In this document: one piece after another, positions 8,023-15,248 of the stretch | Layout of the letters: each line of letters starts with the position of its first letter | Position numbering within the stretch: the stretch's first letter is position 1 | Assembly (NCBI GenBank): GCA_037446575.1 | Contig: JBBIII010000048.1 | Location: 1 to 20,437, forward strand | Direction: 5' to 3' | DNA: 20,437 bases | From: JBBIII01 sp037446575 | GTDB taxonomy: Bacteria; Bacteroidota; Ignavibacteria; UBA10030 | Notes under the pieces: generated by a model | The model's database searches: none | What the model was told of the DNA's origin: nothing | Seen by the model: only the letters and a program-made list of their open reading frames with translations | Translations under genes and position numbers: made by a program

Positions 8023-10371
8023 ATGAATGCTTTGCTCTATGGACATAATCCCGAAGAGCATGTAGTTGCAATTCAACAGTTAAACGACCAAACAATTAGG
8101 TTATTTACAAGAATTGAGGGGAAGGTTTTACATAAAGATGTAGAATTCTTCCCCTTCTTCTTTCTATCCGACGATTCTCTTCTAAAAGAGTTTCCCAAAA
8201 AATTTTGGTTAAAGGAACTAACGGGTAATAATTACTACCGTTTTATCGCAGCTTTTACTAGATGGAATGAAATGTGGGAAGCAATCGGTTTTATATTGCG
8301 CGTCTATAATAAAACCAGGGCTCTCAACATTTCTTCATATCAAGAACTTGAAGAATTATACATACGAAATAATCCGATTCGCCAATTTCTTTTACAATCG
8401 GGTATAACCTTTTTTAAAGGAATGGAATTTAACCAGATTGTACGAGTTTTTCTTGATATCACTACAACAAAATCGTTAATCAAAAAATCGACCGGTAAAA
8501 AAGCGCAAGAAAAGATTCTCGTTATTTCAGTTTTAACGAATGAAGGAAAGAAGTATTCCATATCAACGCATCGCCAAGACGAAAAAAAGGCGCTTCTTAA
8601 ATTTATAAATATAATTAATGAAATTGATCCTGATATAATTGAAGGATTTGATTTATTTGGCACAATATTACCGGCATTAAATAGAGCATCTGAACGACAA
8701 CAGATTCCTTTGGCAATTGGTAGAAGCGAAAATGTTTTGCGAACGCCCAGCGGTTTTAATCCAGTAGGTTTTATCGATAGTGAATGGTCAAGCTATGAAG
8801 TATTTGGAAGAAACTTGGTAGATACGCGTTCGTTGGTTGAATCGGCGCTAGAAATTAAAAAAAGCGAACAAACCATAGGATTATTCTCATCAGCGAAGCA
8901 TTTCGAAATTCCACTTGATTTAAATAAAATACAAAATGCCAGTCATATTTCGGAATTGTGGCGAGACCATACTAACTCAGTTAAAGAATTATCAATATAT
9001 CGGACAGAGATAACTCAAAAACTTAGCGATTTATTATTGCCCTTCTGGTTCAACTTGATTCAGATCTGCCCATTAAATTTACGGATGTTAGTTCATAGCG
9101 GAGCGCCAGCTCGTATCGAATCATTAATGCTAAGAGCATATATACAAAATAAACATTCCCTTCCAAAACCGTCAGAAGGTTCAAAAAGCGTTGCATTATC
9201 TTCAGATATATTTTATACAGGTGTTTTTTCAAACGTCCTATATTTAGAGGTGGAAGGATTATTTATAACTCTTATACAAAAGGAGGCTATTAAACCTAGA
9301 ACTGATTCATTAAATATTTTCCAACAATTAATTTCAGAACTTTCAGCAAAGCTCAATAGCAATAAAACAACGCAATCTTCATCAACGTATAATTCAATGA
9401 TTGCTTCCAAGATCAAATCCATTAAAAGTCTGATTGATTCATTACACATTTATCTTGGTTATTCTAAAGGGTTATTCAATGACCTTGAGCAAGCTGAATA
9501 TTTAGCAGTAAAAAGTCGAGAGGTTTTGAAAGATATTTTACATCAACTAGAACTATTCAATGCAAATGTCATTCATACGGATGGACACGCCCTGTTTATT
9601 ACTGCACCAAATAATATTACAGGTGCAACCAATGAAGAAAATTTTATAAATCGAATTTCATCTTCGCTTCCTGATGGAGTAAAACTTGCTTTAAGTCAAC
9701 GCTATAAAAATATGCTAAGTTACAGAAAAAACAATTATGCGCTTTTAGATTATAATGACAATTTAATAATTAAAGGAAATAACTTAATATCCCGTGGGAT
9801 GGAAAAATTCTTACGTGTATTCATTCAACGTTTTATAGAATGCCTTCTTACGAATGATCTGAAAAGATTACATCACGCTTATGCTACTGCATATACACAA
9901 ATTGTTAAACACCAATGGTCTCCGCTTGATTTCTGTCGAGTTGAAATTACAAAATGCAACACAAATACTTATATGGATGAAAAAAAGAAAGAGAGCAATT
10001 CTTCATCTCCTGCTTTAGAAGCGGCAATCCGTTCAAGCATCTATGTAGAAGCAAATACAAAAATATCCTATTACATTACTGGAACAGAAAAAGACCCCAT
10101 CATTTCCAATTATTCCAAATTGATTGAGGAATGGGATCCGAATCATCCTGATGAAAATACATCATTTTACTTAACACGTCTGCATGAGGCTACTCATAAG
10201 TTTAAAGAATATTTTGAACCCACTGCATTTGAACGCATCTTTTCTTTAGATGAAATGTTCGGATTTTCTGAGGAAGGTATCAATATTCTGTCGCGAAAAA
10301 CAACCCCCGAATTAACAGAAATCAAACCAACAACAGAAGATTATAGCATTTGGCTTGCAGAAACAGATTGA
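8023..10371 (+). CDS. Family B DNA polymerase homologue with degenerate active sites (probably inactive)
   Basis: The 782-residue product follows the layout of family B polymerases but lacks their catalytic residues. The N-terminal domain covers about 1-135. The exonuclease-like domain (138-330) has FLDIT where DIE is expected (T147 replaces Glu), DPDIIEGFDLFGTILP (202-217) where the Exo II Asn and Asp are lost, and GRNLVDTRSLV. The polymerase part has clear PolB landmarks: LSDLLLPFWFN (335-344), ARIESLMLRAYI (363-374), YTGVFSNVL (398-406) and YALLDYNDN (572-580). Motif A reads LEVEGLFITL, with E409 for the metal-binding Asp and no SLYPS. Motif B has K468 but IDSLHIYLG instead of NSxYG. Motif C is HTDG (518-521) instead of DTDG. 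The KxY site reads NNY (570-572). It starts 3 bases after the slipin stop. Homology is confident; inactivity is inferred; the function is unknown. Confidence 0.85.
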   Translation: MNALLYGHNPEEHVVAIQQLNDQTIRLFTRIEGKVLHKDVEFFPFFFLSDDSLLKEFPKKFWLKELTGNNYYRFIAAFTRWNEMWEAIGFILRVYNKTRALNISSYQELEELYIRNNPIRQFLLQSGITFFKGMEFNQIVRVFLDITTTKSLIKKSTGKKAQEKILVISVLTNEGKKYSISTHRQDEKKALLKFINIINEIDPDIIEGFDLFGTILPALNRASERQQIPLAIGRSENVLRTPSGFNPVGFIDSEWSSYEVFGRNLVDTRSLVESALEIKKSEQTIGLFSSAKHFEIPLDLNKIQNASHISELWRDHTNSVKELSIYRTEITQKLSDLLLPFWFNLIQICPLNLRMLVHSGAPARIESLMLRAYIQNKHSLPKPSEGSKSVALSSDIFYTGVFSNVLYLEVEGLFITLIQKEAIKPRTDSLNIFQQLISELSAKLNSNKTTQSSSTYNSMIASKIKSIKSLIDSLHIYLGYSKGLFNDLEQAEYLAVKSREVLKDILHQLELFNANVIHTDGHALFITAPNNITGATNEENFINRISSSLPDGVKLALSQRYKNMLSYRKNNYALLDYNDNLIIKGNNLISRGMEKFLRVFIQRFIECLLTNDLKRLHHAYATAYTQIVKHQWSPLDFCRVEITKCNTNTYMDEKKKESNSSSPALEAAIRSSIYVEANTKISYYITGTEKDPIISNYSKLIEEWDPNHPDENTSFYLTRLHEATHKFKEYFEPTAFERIFSLDEMFGFSEEGINILSRKTTPELTEIKPTTEDYSIWLAETD

Positions 10372-10706
10372 AAAATTTATTTGTTTCCCTCAATTAGAAG
10401 CAATAAAATGCCGTTTTTCTCATTTTTTTAAAATATTTTGCATTTTTTTAATTGCACTTCATAAGTGAGGTTTATCAAAATAAAGTATTTTTTTTGTAGT
10501 GCTATTGCATTTTAGTACACCAAATTGTAATATTTGTGCGTAATTAACTGCACCGTTTTTTGTTTCATCGCTATTTGTTTTAGCTGCTGTACCGCTTCAG
10601 GCGAGTAATTTTTAAAAGCTGAACAATAAAGATGTAAATGTTACATTAGAAAGGATTTGAGACAATGTTTCGGTGTGATTGTTCAACGAATGAAGAGGAT
10701 ATATGC
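10372..10706. other. Intergenic region and probable csp leader
   Basis: This spacer of 335 bases has no supported gene. Bases 10397-10411 can pair imperfectly with 10440-10460 (GAAG, CAAT and AAAATGC against GCATTTT, ATTG and CTTC, with two bulges); this might be the 3' end structure of the preceding transcript. A short exact dyad ATGTAA-ATG-TTACAT lies at 10632-10646. The rest is AT-rich and probably includes the promoter and a long 5' leader for the cold-shock gene. No consensus promoter could be pinned down. Confidence 0.4.
10692..10699 (+). promoter_or_regulatory. Ribosome binding site that sets the csp start
   Basis: GAAGAGGA ends 7 bases before ATG 10707 and selects that codon over the upstream in-frame ATG at 10665. 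The upstream ATG would add 14 residues (starting MFRCDCSTNEE) not found at the start of cold-shock proteins. Confidence 0.7.
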
Positions 10707-10910
10707 ATGGAACTGGGTACAGTAAAATGGTTTAATAATGCAAAGGGTTATGGCTTCATCAAAAGAGAAAGTGGTGAAGATGTATTCGTGCATTATAAAT
10801 CTATCAACGGAGATGGGTACAAATCACTTTCTGAAGGTGAAAAAGTGCAATTCGACGTTGAGCAAGGACCAAAAGGTTTGCAAGCCGTTAAAGTTGCAAA
10901 AACTGCGTAA
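10707..10910 (+). CDS. Cold-shock domain protein (CspA family)
   Basis: A single-stranded nucleic acid-binding protein that acts as an RNA chaperone in the cytoplasm. From ATG 10707 it has 67 residues, the standard length. The canonical opening MELGTVKWFNNAKGYGFI contains RNP1 (KGYGFI, 13-18), and RNP2 follows as VFVHY (26-30). The remainder (EGEKVQFDVEQGPKGLQAVKV) completes the five-stranded OB fold. The gene stands alone, with a long AT-rich leader and its own strong terminator, as usual for csp genes whose leader controls expression. The frame is open upstream to 10665, but that extension is not family-like. Confidence 0.95.
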   Translation: MELGTVKWFNNAKGYGFIKRESGEDVFVHYKSINGDGYKSLSEGEKVQFDVEQGPKGLQAVKVAKTA

Positions 10911-10930
10911 TTAAGATTCATATTAATAGC

Positions 10931-10979
10931 AAAACCCGTTGAACCACCAAATATTTCAACGGGTTTTTTTATTTTTTTC
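10931..10979 (+). terminator. Intrinsic terminator after csp
   Basis: A 13-bp perfect stem pairs 10931-10943 (AAAACCCGTTGAA) with 10955-10967, with an 11-base loop, followed by a T-rich tract (10964-10979). It lies 20 bases after the csp stop. It sits between convergent genes and may also stop minus-strand transcription from maf, though the run of T on that side is only four. Confidence 0.9.
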
Positions 10980-11017
10980 TAATCACTATATTTTTGTATA
11001 AATATTTATCTAAATTT

Positions 11018-11599
11018 TTATTTTTCTAACTCTTTTATAAATTTATGGAAAGCTATGTAAAAACTTGAAAGCGGAAATCCTACCACATTATAAAAGCAAC
11101 CATTAATTTTTTCTATGAAAACCGCGCCATAATCGTCTTGAATTCCATACGAACCTGCCTTATCCATAGGCGCACCTGAGGCAATATACTGTTCGATTTC
11201 AGTTTCATTCAGGTTTCTAAATATTACTTTCGTTTTTTCACAACCCTCTACATGTTTTTTTGTTTTGCTATCATAAATCGCAAACCCAGAATACACTGAA
11301 TGCTCGCGCCCGCTAAGCAACCTTAGCATTCTTCTCGCGTCTTCTTTTGAAGATGGCTTTCCTAAAATATGATGATTAAGAACAACAAAAGTATCAGCGC
11401 CAATTACAAGCCCTTTTTTAAATCTGTTTGCGACAGATATTGCTTTTTCCAAAGCGATCCGTTTCGCATTTTGCGTGTAAGTTTGTTTTTTATTTATCAC
11501 TTCTGGAATTTTACTCGGAATAACTCGAAACTTAAATCCAATCTGTTTGAGTAAAATTTTTCTACGAGGTGATTGAGAGGCAAGAATTATTGAACGCAT
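11018..11599 (-). CDS. maf: Maf-family nucleoside triphosphate pyrophosphatase
   Basis: A house-cleaning enzyme that hydrolyses certain nucleoside triphosphates, such as dTTP, UTP or modified pyrimidine nucleotides, to monophosphate and pyrophosphate in the cytoplasm. It has 193 residues, the usual length. Motifs in order: LASQSPRRKILL (6-17), GADTFV (67-72), LGKPSSKEDARRML (79-92), LSGREHSVYSGFA (95-107), AGSYGIQDDYG and FYNVVGFPL near the C-terminus. Start ATG 11597-11599. It is the last gene on the minus strand and is separated from its upstream neighbour by a terminator, so it may have its own promoter in the short gap. The substrate subclass is not settled from the sequence. Confidence 0.95.
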   Translation of the reverse strand: MRSIILASQSPRRKILLKQIGFKFRVIPSKIPEVINKKQTYTQNAKRIALEKAISVANRFKKGLVIGADTFVVLNHHILGKPSSKEDARRMLRLLSGREHSVYSGFAIYDSKTKKHVEGCEKTKVIFRNLNETEIEQYIASGAPMDKAGSYGIQDDYGAVFIEKINGCFYNVVGFPLSSFYIAFHKFIKELEK

Positions 11600-11610
11600 A
11601 ATATTATCTA

Positions 11611-11640
11611 AAAATAAAAAAAGCGATATTAACGTATCGC
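11611..11640 (-). terminator. Intrinsic terminator of the small secreted protein gene
   Basis: On the minus strand GCGATA (11640-11635) pairs with TATCGC (11628-11623) across a 6-base loop and is followed directly by TTTTTTTATTTT (11622-11611). It separates the 144-residue secreted protein gene from maf. Confidence 0.8.
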
Positions 11641-11673
11641 CTGAACTCTGGTAATTGATTCATTAACACCACC

Positions 11674-12108
11674 CTATCGAAACATAGCTTTAATGCTACC
11701 CCATGTACGCTTTGGTGTAGAGCTAGCTCCATAATATACCGTGGATATTGCATCGCTAAAAATTGCCGAGCCATCTGTATATATTGTCTTAATTTTATAA
11801 TAATAGATACTAGCCTCTGTTTTTAGCAAATCACAATTATCTTCTATAGTGTACATACTCCCGCTTCCTCTTGGAGTTATTTTATTTTTAATGCACACTC
11901 CGATTGAACTTTCTTTTGAAGTACTTCTATACACTTCAAAGTTACTAACCCCATCTTCAGATTCGCTTATCCAAGATACTCTTATTACATTGCCCCATTG
12001 CTTTGCTCCCAATGTACCTTCTTTTATTGGTGTTTTTTGTGCAAAGCAAATTGAAGATGCCACAACACAAATGATAATAATGAATATGACTTTTTTTGGA
12101 TTAATCAT
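11674..12108 (-). CDS. Small secreted protein with a fibronectin type III-like domain
   Basis: A 144-residue protein of unknown function. Residues 1-23 are a signal peptide (long hydrophobic run, then SSICFAQ). Residues 38-125 look like one FN3-type beta sandwich: NVIRVSWISESEDGVSNFEV (40-59), a YRS turn, then IYYYKIKTIYTDGSAIFSD (101-119). Two cysteines, C72 and C92, could form a disulfide. After about residue 125 there is a short linker and a basic/aromatic tail ending TPKRTWGSIKAMFR. No anchoring motif such as LPXTG or a lipobox is visible. The gene has its own terminator and no SD. It could be a surface or periplasmic binding protein. The FN3 call rests on pattern rather than a strong family signature. 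Confidence 0.65.
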   Translation of the reverse strand: MINPKKVIFIIIICVVASSICFAQKTPIKEGTLGAKQWGNVIRVSWISESEDGVSNFEVYRSTSKESSIGVCIKNKITPRGSGSMYTIEDNCDLLKTEASIYYYKIKTIYTDGSAIFSDAISTVYYGASSTPKRTWGSIKAMFR

Positions 12109-12261
12109 CTAAATGAATATAGTTTTTGGTTTCTAAATTCGCAAGTATATGTTAAAATATTTTTTTATTAAAGAAATTTATTTGAATAACAATCTTGACA
12201 CAATAATATAAATCTAAGTGCAATTCAATTATGATAAAGCTCACTTTTCATACTAATCATT

Positions 12262-13146
12262 CTAATCATACTCACTATTTTTCTTAAAAATCAAATCTGA
12301 TAATTCTGAAAACAATAACCCGATAAAGATTAAAACGCCGCCTCCAATTCCACTTAATCCTAATCGTTCACCGATAACATAGAAAGCAAAAATTGCGGCT
12401 ATTGGCGGTTCTGCTGAATATATAATAGCGCTTCGTGTAGGCGTAGTAAAACGTTGATATTTAGCCATTATATATAAAGCTAAAACCGTTGGCATTATCG
12501 ATAAGTAGATTAGGTTTAACACAAAATTCGGACTTAGTTGTAAAAAGGGTTCTTCAAAAAAAGGAATTATTATAGCCGCCATCAATGTGGTTATAATAAA
12601 TTGCATAAAACTTAAGTGCGCTGGATCGCAAGTTTTTCCATATACATTAAGATATACAATATAAAGGCCAAAGGTAATGGCACAGATTAAAGTAAGACCA
12701 TCGCCAAAATTAAATTCAGAACCTTGCGGTGATGTTAAAAAATACAATCCAATTGCTACAAGAACTACACCAATAATATTTCCTAATTTAGGCGCTTTTT
12801 TTTCTATTAGTACTTGAAACAATGGAGTGAATACAACCATTAAGCCGGTGATGAAAGCTGATTTTGAAGCAGTAGTGTACTGAAGACCTATGGTTTGAGT
12901 AGCAAACCCGATAAAAAGTAAAATTCCTAAAACAGATCCTTTTAATACGCTCTCGTAATTGATTGTTTTTATTTTATTAAAAAATAGAATTGTAAAAAGA
13001 ATAGATGCAATTCCGAATCGAATTGTTATATAAAGAAATGGAGAAGCGCTTTCAAGAATAAATTTTGTTAGAACAAAAGTGCTTCCCCAAATAATCGTAA
13101 TCGAGAGCAGAAACATTTCTGCTCGCATTCTTGAAGTGATTTTCAT
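12262..13146 (-). CDS. EamA-domain transporter of the drug/metabolite (DMT) superfamily
   Basis: An inner-membrane permease with about ten helices. From ATG 13146 it has 294 residues; a GTG two codons upstream (13152) is also in frame. Two tandem EamA repeats are visible: the first begins SITIIWGSTFVLTKF and continues FLYITIRFGIASILF, the second begins near residue 150 (GDGLTLICAITFGLYIVYL) and contains YSAEPPIAAIFAFYVIGERLG, a typical DMT signature. Substrate cannot be told from sequence; metabolite or amino acid export is usual in the family. The start lies 13 bases after the DUF362 stop, so it is the last gene of the minus-strand operon. Confidence 0.92.
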   Translation of the reverse strand: MKITSRMRAEMFLLSITIIWGSTFVLTKFILESASPFLYITIRFGIASILFTILFFNKIKTINYESVLKGSVLGILLFIGFATQTIGLQYTTASKSAFITGLMVVFTPLFQVLIEKKAPKLGNIIGVVLVAIGLYFLTSPQGSEFNFGDGLTLICAITFGLYIVYLNVYGKTCDPAHLSFMQFIITTLMAAIIIPFFEEPFLQLSPNFVLNLIYLSIMPTVLALYIMAKYQRFTTPTRSAIIYSAEPPIAAIFAFYVIGERLGLSGIGGGVLIFIGLLFSELSDLIFKKNSEYD

Positions 13147-13159
13147 AAACACGTAGGTT

Positions 13160-14302
13160 TTATTCTGAGGATGGATAAGAACTAAATAAATGCCCCCACT
13201 GCGATTCTTTCAGCCACCTCTGGAATATTCGCCGATCTTTAATAGGCCATCTATAATAATCGTGATAAAACTCAGAGCCAAAAATAAACAAATTAACCAA
13301 AGGTGTTCGGAAAAATAATGCCTGCAATTTTTTTAAAAATCCGAACCAGAGTATATCGCCAGCCATACTCGCTAAATTATCACCCACCGAAAAATTCCAA
13401 TTTTCTCTCGAAATATCATCGCCTACGATTTGTATTTCGCGTGGATTTCCACAACCTAAACCGCTTTGATGTGCGAGATTAATATATTTGATTGATAACG
13501 GATCGAAACCCATCATTTTTGCTGAAACCGCATCAATCGCAACCTGATCTGCGCTTGCGAGGATTATGTTTTTTTCAACAGGTATCATTGTTCGCGGACC
13601 GGGTCCGTTGCCTGCTGTAGTTCCATCCATAACAGCGAATATTCCGGTGTGTATTTCTTTCTGTATTGCTAATAGATCTACAAGCGTTTCATGTATCCAT
13701 GAATGCGTATAATGACGATGCGTAGCTAATAATCCGCCAAATGCATTTTTCATTGCACCGGTGGTCGTCGTATAAATATGACATTTAACAGTTGGCAAAT
13801 GTACTATATTCTTCCCGAAAAAATAATCTGGAATTTTTATCCCATCGGAATAAATTTGATCTAAAACAAGCATGGATGATTTCGGTTTGTACTCAATCCA
13901 CTTCATATCTGTTTCTTTAAAATTAAAAAGCACAGGAATTTCATACTTCTTAAATAACGATTTGTATTTATTTAAGTCTTCACCTTTGAATGCATCGGTA
14001 ACAACTGTTTTATTTTGTACACATACGAGCTTATCAAATCCATTTTTCTTAAAACCAAGAATTGTTCCTTCCAATTGCCAGGGAGTTGTATTAGCGCCTG
14101 GGAATGGATAATGCCACGAAATATTATCTTTTAATATAGTCGTTGTATTAGTTTTAAACGCTGTTTTAACATCCGTCAAATCCATTGCGCGTTGAACATC
14201 GTCCAAAATTGTTGTAGGCGTAGTCTTGATTACAGCAACTTTAGGTTTAGAGTATGGCAAGTTATTTAGTTTAACAGGATGTTTAGGTTCAGGAAGCTTC
14301 AT
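13160..14302 (-). CDS. DUF362 domain protein
   Basis: A 380-residue soluble protein of the DUF362 family, whose biochemical role is not established here. Visible family features are KPKVAVIKTTPTTILDDVQRAM (19-40), HLPTVKCHIYTTTTGAMKNAFGG, AVMDGTTAGNGPGPRTM, and an IILASADQVAIDAVSAKMMG stretch in the C-terminal half. No ferredoxin-type CxxC clusters are present, unlike some DUF362 proteins that carry 4Fe-4S domains. Its ATG abuts the TAA of the upstream UbiA-family gene, so the two are translationally linked. This suggests, without proving, a shared pathway in prenyl-linked sugar or cell-envelope metabolism. Confidence 0.85.
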   Translation of the reverse strand: MKLPEPKHPVKLNNLPYSKPKVAVIKTTPTTILDDVQRAMDLTDVKTAFKTNTTTILKDNISWHYPFPGANTTPWQLEGTILGFKKNGFDKLVCVQNKTVVTDAFKGEDLNKYKSLFKKYEIPVLFNFKETDMKWIEYKPKSSMLVLDQIYSDGIKIPDYFFGKNIVHLPTVKCHIYTTTTGAMKNAFGGLLATHRHYTHSWIHETLVDLLAIQKEIHTGIFAVMDGTTAGNGPGPRTMIPVEKNIILASADQVAIDAVSAKMMGFDPLSIKYINLAHQSGLGCGNPREIQIVGDDISRENWNFSVGDNLASMAGDILWFGFLKKLQALFFRTPLVNLFIFGSEFYHDYYRWPIKDRRIFQRWLKESQWGHLFSSYPSSE

Positions 14303-15208
14303 TTAAAATATCCAATTTTTAAATTCTTGTGAATAAATAATAATTACACATGAAATAAACCAAAATAGAATATTCAGAACAATTGGTTTATCGCTTAAAA
14401 GAATATGCATTGGGTTGTCGTCAGTTTTTCTATTTCTCATCAGAAAAATGTATCGAAAAACTCCAAACAACACAAACATTGTAGTAAATATTAAATTTTC
14501 AGTCTTAAAAGTGCTTATCGTGCGATCTGCTACAGTATAAAGTGCGTAAGAAATTGTAACACCGGCGGCTGCAACCGTCATCATTTGATCTATAAAATTG
14601 ACTTCATAATATTTCAGAACAGGCCTTACTTCATAGGATTCTACGACAGACATTAAATTTACTTCTCCGCGACGTTTGGAGACTGCAAGAAAAACTGAAA
14701 TAAAAAGTGTGCAAAGAACTAACCACGAAGATATTACTACTTCAATTGCAAATACACCTGCAAGAACGCGCAACATAAAACCTGATGCAATAATAAACAC
14801 ATCGACCAACACGATTTGCTTTAACCAAAACGAGTACGCTAAATTAAGTAATGCATACATAGCAACTGTGTACCAAAATCTGATGTTTAAAAAAGGCAAC
14901 AACTGGATAATAACAAAAATAATTACTGCGATAACTATAAGTGCCTCAGCCGGTTTAATAATACCTGAAGCTATGGGGCGATTTCGTTTTACCGGATGCA
15001 ATTTATCGACCCTTTTATCTACAATATCATTGACGATATAAACAACGCTCGATGTTAGAGAAAAAGCAATAAAGGCGAGAACTGCATGCCATAAATATGT
15101 TAGATCGAATAAATGTTTAGAAAATATTAATGGCGCAAATATGAATGTATTCTTAAGCCACTGCGCAAATCGGAATAAACGTAAAATACTAAGTAATTTC
15201 TTTTTCAT
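14303..15208 (-). CDS. UbiA-family prenyltransferase, decaprenyl-phosphate phosphoribosyltransferase-like
   Basis: A polytopic inner-membrane enzyme of 301 residues with about eight or nine helices. The N-terminus (FRFAQWLKNTFIFAPLIFS) and the motif VNDIVDKRVDKLHPVKRNRPIASG (60-82 region, with N60, D61, D64 and D68 as Mg-prenyl-diphosphate ligands) match the branch that moves phosphoribose from PRPP onto polyprenyl phosphate, as in the pathway to decaprenyl-phospho-arabinose. The C-terminal region has GVFRYIFLMRNRKTDDNP and SDKPIVLNILFW, also typical of that branch. A strong SD (AAGGAGAG) lies upstream of the ATG. It follows mutL by about 40 bases and abuts the DUF362 gene. No epimerase or arabinosyltransferase gene is present in the window, so the pathway call is inferred from family only. 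Confidence 0.85.
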   Translation of the reverse strand: MKKKLLSILRLFRFAQWLKNTFIFAPLIFSKHLFDLTYLWHAVLAFIAFSLTSSVVYIVNDIVDKRVDKLHPVKRNRPIASGIIKPAEALIVIAVIIFVIIQLLPFLNIRFWYTVAMYALLNLAYSFWLKQIVLVDVFIIASGFMLRVLAGVFAIEVVISSWLVLCTLFISVFLAVSKRRGEVNLMSVVESYEVRPVLKYYEVNFIDQMMTVAAAGVTISYALYTVADRTISTFKTENLIFTTMFVLFGVFRYIFLMRNRKTDDNPMHILLSDKPIVLNILFWFISCVIIIYSQEFKNWIF

Positions 15209-15248
15209 TTTAGGTTTCTCTCCTTAGTCATATTGCGGCAAACAATCA

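Noticed and set aside
12195..12214. TTGACA followed by TATAAA, resembling a plus-strand promoter
   Set aside because: The two elements are about 9 bases apart rather than 16-18, and the plus-strand region downstream has no gene.
12254..12275. Repeated CTAATCAT-like octamers near the end of the EamA gene
   Set aside because: Only two or three short imperfect copies in AT-rich sequence, not a CRISPR or defined repeat.
14676..15041. A 121-codon plus-strand open frame across the UbiA gene
   Set aside because: It is a shadow of the membrane protein on the other strand, with no family features.
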